Below, piece by piece: positions 31,408 through 34,384 of a stretch of DNA of 34,384 nt. Below the pieces are notes generated by a model that saw only the letters and a program-made list of their open reading frames with translations, did no database searches and was not told where the DNA came from. The DNA is taken from assembly GCA_036824465.1 (NCBI GenBank), contig DAITAC010000042.1:1-34384 (forward strand), read 5' to 3'. Each line of letters begins with the position of its first letter. Positions within the stretch are counted from its first letter, which is position 1. The position numbers and the translations under genes are program-made. The stretch is from JAKOQB01 sp036824465 (GTDB lineage: Bacteria > Pseudomonadota > Gammaproteobacteria > Burkholderiales > Burkholderiaceae_F).

Positions 31408-32406
31408 ATGCAATTGAAGAGCCTGTTCCAGCGACGACCGACGCTTGCGCCGTACGTCAACGTTTCCATTGCTCGCCAGACCTACCCGGTGCCGGCGTTG
31501 TTTGCGGGCGATCAGTTGACGGCGAAGGCGTTCATCCGGTTCTTCGTCAGCGAGGTCGAGAACGCGCACACCCGACGCGCCTACGCACATGCCGTCGACC
31601 GCTTTGCCCGCTGGTCCACGAAGCAAGGCATCGCGAAGCTTGCTCAGCTTGACCCCGTCATGGTCGGTCAATACCGGAATTCCCTCGCACGGTCCCTGGC
31701 CCCTCCGTCCGTGAAGCTGCACCTGGCCGGGATCCGGGCGCTGTTCGATTCCCTGGTGGTCAGTGGCGCCATGCCGGTGAATCTCGCGGCGTCGGTCAAA
31801 GGCCCGATCCACCGGGTCGATGTCGGCCAGACGCCGGTGCTGTCCGGCGCCGAGGTTCGCGCCCTGCTCGATTCGATCGACGCTGCCTCAGCGATCGGCG
31901 CGCGCGACCGCGCGCTGATCGCAACGATGGCCTATACGTTCCTGCGCGTGGGGGCCGTCACGCGCATGAAGGCCAGCAATCTGCAAGTGGAGAAGCAGGG
32001 CCTGGTCATCGTGCTTCGGGAAAAGGGCGGCAAGACACGGCGTCTGAGCTGCCACAGTGCGCTGCAGCCCTATTTGCGTGAATACATCCGCAAGGCTGGC
32101 ATGCACCCTTCTTCGCGCGATCCGTTCTTTCGCAGCGCCTCGCCAAGCGGCGCCTTGAAGCGGCGGCCGATGCGGCAAGCCGATGTGTTTCGGATGATCC
32201 GCCGGCGCGCACTCGCCGCGGGCATTGACACCCGGGTCGGCTGCCACACCTTTCGCGCGACGGGGATCACGGAGTTTCTGAAGGCCGGTGGAACACTCGA
32301 CAAGGCCCAGCGCATGGCCGGTCACAAGAGTGCACGCACGACGCGGCTGTACGACCGCCGGGCGGAAGAAGACCTCGCGAAAGAGATAGAGCGCCTTTCT
32401 TTCTGA
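31408..32406 (+). CDS. Tyrosine recombinase (XerC/D-like), probable plasmid resolvase
   Basis: The protein has 332 residues from ATG 31408. An N-terminal SAM-like core-binding domain (about 35-125) is followed by the catalytic domain with the expected residues: Arg180 (TFLRVGAVTRMK), Lys in LREKGGKTRRL (about 206-209), His280-x-x-Arg283 (GCHTFRATGITEFL), His306 (RMAGHKSARTT) and nucleophile Tyr315 (TRLYDRRAEED). It cuts and rejoins DNA through a phosphotyrosine. With a plasmid replicon next to it and a 13+6+13 inverted repeat upstream, multimer resolution is more likely than phage-type integration. An in-frame TTG at 31339 would start inside that repeat and is unlikely. The ribosome site is weak. 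Confidence 0.92.
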   Translation: MQLKSLFQRRPTLAPYVNVSIARQTYPVPALFAGDQLTAKAFIRFFVSEVENAHTRRAYAHAVDRFARWSTKQGIAKLAQLDPVMVGQYRNSLARSLAPPSVKLHLAGIRALFDSLVVSGAMPVNLAASVKGPIHRVDVGQTPVLSGAEVRALLDSIDAASAIGARDRALIATMAYTFLRVGAVTRMKASNLQVEKQGLVIVLREKGGKTRRLSCHSALQPYLREYIRKAGMHPSSRDPFFRSASPSGALKRRPMRQADVFRMIRRRALAAGIDTRVGCHTFRATGITEFLKAGGTLDKAQRMAGHKSARTTRLYDRRAEEDLAKEIERLSF

Positions 32407-32713
32407 GCGCCCTCCTCTCTCTATTCGATCCGCAGCGATGATGAACGCCCCACCGGTTTCTGACGCGCTTGCGCCGCATCCGTGATCAACAGGCTGGCGC
32501 TGATCGCCGGCCCGGTTCTATGCCATTTGGCAGAGCGACAAACGGCGGCGGCTTGACGTATCTTGGCCACTCGCTCAACAAATTCGCGGAGACATAGACC
32601 GGCTTTTCGGACGCCGTAGTAGCAAACCTTCATCGCTTCGATGAAATTGGTCCGCGGCGCGCGCGTGCACAGATGTGCCTTCTATCGGTTCGTGCAGGAG
32701 CTCGTGGGTCACG
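32407..32713. other. Region between recombinase and iterons, little recognised
   Basis: Apart from the uncertain small frame at 32421-32633 I see only TGCCATTTGGCA (32521-32532), whose 11-bp core TGCCAAATGGC also occurs upstream of the flhD-like gene at 25463-25473. No terminator follows the recombinase. Confidence 0.4.
32421..32633 (-). CDS. Possible small gene, uncertain
   Basis: A 70-codon frame starts ATG at 32633 (MKVCYYGVRKAGLCLREFVERVAKIRQAAAV...). The first half looks like a plausible helical protein with several Arg and Lys. There is no good ribosome site and no family match that I can name. It fills most of the gap between the recombinase and the origin, so it could also be a chance frame or the remains of a gene. 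Confidence 0.25.
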   Translation of the reverse strand: MKVCYYGVRKAGLCLREFVERVAKIRQAAAVCRSAKWHRTGPAISASLLITDAAQARQKPVGRSSSLRIE

Positions 32714-33159
32714 AAGATTCAGGGGAAAACGCGCCCTTCCGGGACGAAGATGTGGGGGAATCCGGCGTCCTTATTGTTGCGAAGAACCGGCGGGAATCCG
32801 GCGGCCACAAGGCTGAAACGACAGGTCGATCCGGAGCGCTGGGCGCCGCCCGGCGTTTTCGCTTGCCTGGCGAAGATTCAGGGGAATCGCCGAGCGCCCT
32901 CCTCGCGCATCCAAGACGCTCGAACGGGACGCGGCATTCCGCGCGCGTCATTTCCCCCAAAACTCCGCGCGAAATGAGAGCCGTGTCTGCCCTACTTCGT
33001 CGCGGTCGAGGCGCTCGTCGAAAGACTGTGGACATCCTTCTGCAAAACGAAAACTGTCCACAAAGATTCAGGGGACGACTGGCGAAGAATCAGGGGAGCG
33101 CAACGAAGATCCAGGGGAATGGCACGCAGATTCAGGGAGGACTGGCGAAGAATCAGGGG
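32714..33159. repeat. Iteron region, probable origin of vegetative replication
   Basis: Copies of AAGATTCAGGGG or close variants occur at 33063-33074, 33085-33096, 33106-33117, 33127-33138 and 33148-33159, spaced 22, 21, 21 and 21 bp. This is two helical turns, as in RepA-bound iterons. Exact outlying copies are at 32714-32725 and 32873-32884, and a weaker one at 32747-32758. GGGAATCCGGCG recurs at 32756-32767 and 32792-32803. Exact iterons are all in the same direction and end about 225 bp before the repA ATG. Confidence 0.85.
33027..33062. repeat. Inverted TGTGGACA / TGTCCACA pair in the origin
   Basis: Perfect 8-bp arms lie at 33027-33034 and 33055-33062 with 20 bp between them, immediately before the first clustered iteron. 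The same octamer occurs again at 33264-33271. Each is a 7-of-9 match to the DnaA box TTATCCACA on one strand, so they may be weak DnaA boxes or RepA operator half-sites. Confidence 0.5.
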
Positions 33160-33184
33160 GAAAAGATCTCGTAAGTCCTCGATG

Positions 33185-33240
33185 AAGTTGAATTTTTTCA
33201 GCGCCGTATTTAGTAGTAAAGGCTATCTATGTATCAAACC
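33185..33240. other. AT-rich segment of the origin, candidate DNA unwinding region and repA promoter
   Basis: The stretch is clearly AT-rich compared with the rest of the window. It includes TTGAAT (33188-33193) and TAGTAG (33211-33216) with 17 bp between them, a weak sigma-70-like pair on the plus strand, and the related words TAGTAAAGGC and TAGTAAGAGGC. Its place between iterons and repA is usual for an opening region. Confidence 0.45.
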
Positions 33241-33260
33241 CTGGTAGTAAGAGGCGAAAC

Positions 33261-33288
33261 GAGTGTGGACAGCACGCTGCCCACACTC
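33261..33288. promoter_or_regulatory. Inverted repeat upstream of repA, probable operator
   Basis: GAGTGTGGACAGC, 2-bp centre AC, GCTGCCCACACTC; arms match at 12 of 13 positions. It contains the octamer TGTGGACA seen twice in the origin. It lies 95 bp before the repA ATG, and RepA-type initiators commonly repress their own gene through such inverted sites. Confidence 0.55.
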
Positions 33289-33383
33289 ATTCCGCCACCG
33301 ATTGCGAATTTGCGCAACGATCAAAGCTCCCCGGATTCCGCGTGACGTTCGCACGTGCGGCATCTACGGCATTTGAAAGCCCG

Positions 33384-34384
33384 ATGAGCAAAGCAAAGGC
33401 CCCCCTGCTCCGCCTTGTGGCCAGGAACACAAGGGAAGAAAGCGAGCGCGCTAGGCGCAATCGATTTGACCGACTCCACGCCGAAGCACTTTGCGTCGAG
33501 GCCGACGACGCAAGGTCTTCAGGAAACCTCGGCTTCATCGCGAAGTGGGTTGTGCACGCCGCGCTTCCCTATCGAGATCCAGGCAACGATAAACCGGCGT
33601 GGGGTCGACGCAGTGGCGACGTGAGCTTGATGATCCAGCCCGGGTTCTTCAAGCGTGCCGTACAGGCCAAAGGCGCTCGCGGAAGGGACAGAAGCGTCGA
33701 TGAGGTCGTGAGCGTCGGGTTCCCGTATGGAAGCTATCCGCGGCTCTTACTCGCCTGGATGGCAACCGAAGTCGTGCGCACGAGGCAGCGCGAATTGACG
33801 CTTGGCAATTCTGTCGCCGACTTCATGGAACAGCTCGGCAAGTCAAACGCGAGCGGAGGACAACGAGGGACAATCACTCTGCTGCGTAATCAGATGACGA
33901 GGCTGTTCTCGGCGACGATCGCCGTGACTTCCGACCCTGATGCGGTTGTATGGCAGAACGACGGATTCCGCCTGCTCGATCAAAGCATGATCGAAACGTT
34001 CTGGGCGCCAGGCGACCCGAGACAGTTGTCCTTGTTCAAGTCAACGATCAAGCTCTCCGAACGCTTCTACGGCAATCTGATTACTCATCCAGTGCCGGTC
34101 GACCTGCGAATTCTTAGAACGCTGTCCCGCAGCCCCTTGGCGATCGACATCTACTGCTGGCTCACCTACCGCAGCGCAATTCTCGCTCGTCCCACTCTCG
34201 TGCCCTGGGAGGCACTCAACCAGCAGTTCGGCTCCGAGTCAACCTTTTACAAGTTCAAAGAGAACTTCCTTCGAAACCTGAAGGACGTCCTGGTCGTCTA
34301 CCCTCGCGCGAAAGTGAAGGGGGAGAAGGCTGGTCTTCACGTCTCGCCCGCTCCACCATCGATCCCGCGTCGCGCACGCGCGTA
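33384..34384 (+). CDS. repA: RepA_C-type plasmid replication initiator, end at window edge
   Basis: 333 codons are visible; the last two bases of the window are TA, so the stop codon may begin exactly at the edge. RepA_C family features are FIAKWVVHAALPYRDPGNDKPAWGRRSGDVSLMI, VGFPYGSYPRLLLAWMATEVVRTRQREL, LGNSVADFMEQLG, LFKSTIKLSERFYGNLITHPVPVDLRIL, SPLAIDIYCWLTYRSAIL and WEALNQQFGSESTFYKFKENFL. It should bind the upstream iterons and recruit host replication proteins. I chose ATG 33384; the ribosome site is weak (GAAAG), and an in-frame GTG at 33342 is an alternative. The length is close to known members of about 320-340 residues, so the protein is probably nearly complete. Confidence 0.93.
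   Translation, partial: MSKAKAPLLRLVARNTREESERARRNRFDRLHAEALCVEADDARSSGNLGFIAKWVVHAALPYRDPGNDKPAWGRRSGDVSLMIQPGFFKRAVQAKGARGRDRSVDEVVSVGFPYGSYPRLLLAWMATEVVRTRQRELTLGNSVADFMEQLGKSNASGGQRGTITLLRNQMTRLFSATIAVTSDPDAVVWQNDGFRLLDQSMIETFWAPGDPRQLSLFKSTIKLSERFYGNLITHPVPVDLRILRTLSRSPLAIDIYCWLTYRSAILARPTLVPWEALNQQFGSESTFYKFKENFLRNLKDVLVVYPRAKVKGEKAGLHVSPAPPSIPRRARA

Noticed and set aside
32714..33159. Repeats as a CRISPR array
   Set aside because: The units are about 12 bp with 9-10 bp between them and partly conserved spacers, far too short for CRISPR, and no cas gene is present. They fit plasmid iterons.
32641..33174. 177-codon plus-strand frame between recombinase and repA
   Set aside because: The C-terminal part is a translation of the 21-bp iterons (repeated KNQG/KIQG words), and the N-terminal part is Arg-rich without structure. 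No ribosome site was seen. I treat it as origin DNA.
33261..33288. Inverted repeat read as a transcription terminator
   Set aside because: No T run follows on either strand, and its place upstream of repA with the origin octamer fits an operator better.

Overview
The window looks like the backbone of a self-transmissible, GC-rich plasmid from a proteobacterium, most likely beta- or gammaproteobacterial; I infer the host group from base composition and gene families only. It holds an F-type (MPF_F) mating-pair-formation system, a MOBH-family TraI with its TraD coupling protein, a FlhDC-like activator pair of the kind that controls SXT/R391 and IncA/C transfer (SetCD/AcaCD), a tyrosine recombinase, an iteron region and a RepA_C-type replication initiator. 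No rRNA, tRNA, CRISPR array, insertion sequence, resistance gene or partition gene was seen.

Layout. Positions 1-17.8 kb (minus strand) are one tightly packed transfer operon, read right to left: traA (pilin), traL, traE, traK, traB, dsbC, traV, traC, trbI, an S26 signal peptidase, a small unknown gene, traW, traU, trbC, traN, a second small unknown gene, traF, traH and traG, which runs off the left edge. Most neighbours overlap by a few bases (ATGA, GTGA, TGATG or TAATG), so translational coupling is likely. Positions 17.9-19.8 kb hold a small unknown protein, an OmpA-like lipoprotein, a lytic transglycosylase and another small unknown protein. Positions 19.9-25.3 kb hold, in transcription order, flhD-like, flhC-like, traI, traD and a DUF4400 membrane protein. 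So the predicted master activator lies in the same transcription unit as the DNA-processing genes.

Positions 25.6-29.7 kb (still minus strand) carry accessory genes: a small unknown gene ended by a strong intrinsic terminator, a DUF932-type protein, a zinc-ribbon/Toprim primase-like protein and three unknown genes. Two long leaders (about 350 and 400 bp) contain several hairpins and share a homologous sequence element. At 30-32.4 kb are a possible AcaB/DUF1845-like gene (plus), a small basic coiled-coil protein (minus) and a tyrosine recombinase (plus). Just upstream of the recombinase is a 13+6+13 inverted repeat that resembles a dif/lox crossover site. From 32.7 to 33.4 kb is a probable origin with 21-22 bp iterons, an AT-rich stretch and an inverted operator-like repeat, followed by repA, which reaches the right edge.

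How it works together (inference): RepA binds the iterons to start replication. The tyrosine recombinase may resolve multimers at the nearby inverted repeat. The FlhDC-like pair activates transfer. TraI and TraD process the plasmid DNA and bring it to the channel. TraB/K/V, TraC, TraE/L and the pilin form the envelope-spanning pilus apparatus. TraN/G/H/F/U/W and TrbC drive pilus extension, retraction and mating-pair stabilisation. The most unusual points are the TraI homologue that lacks the histidine/HD residues I expect in its family, the dif/lox-like site beside the recombinase, and the duplicated structured leader element.
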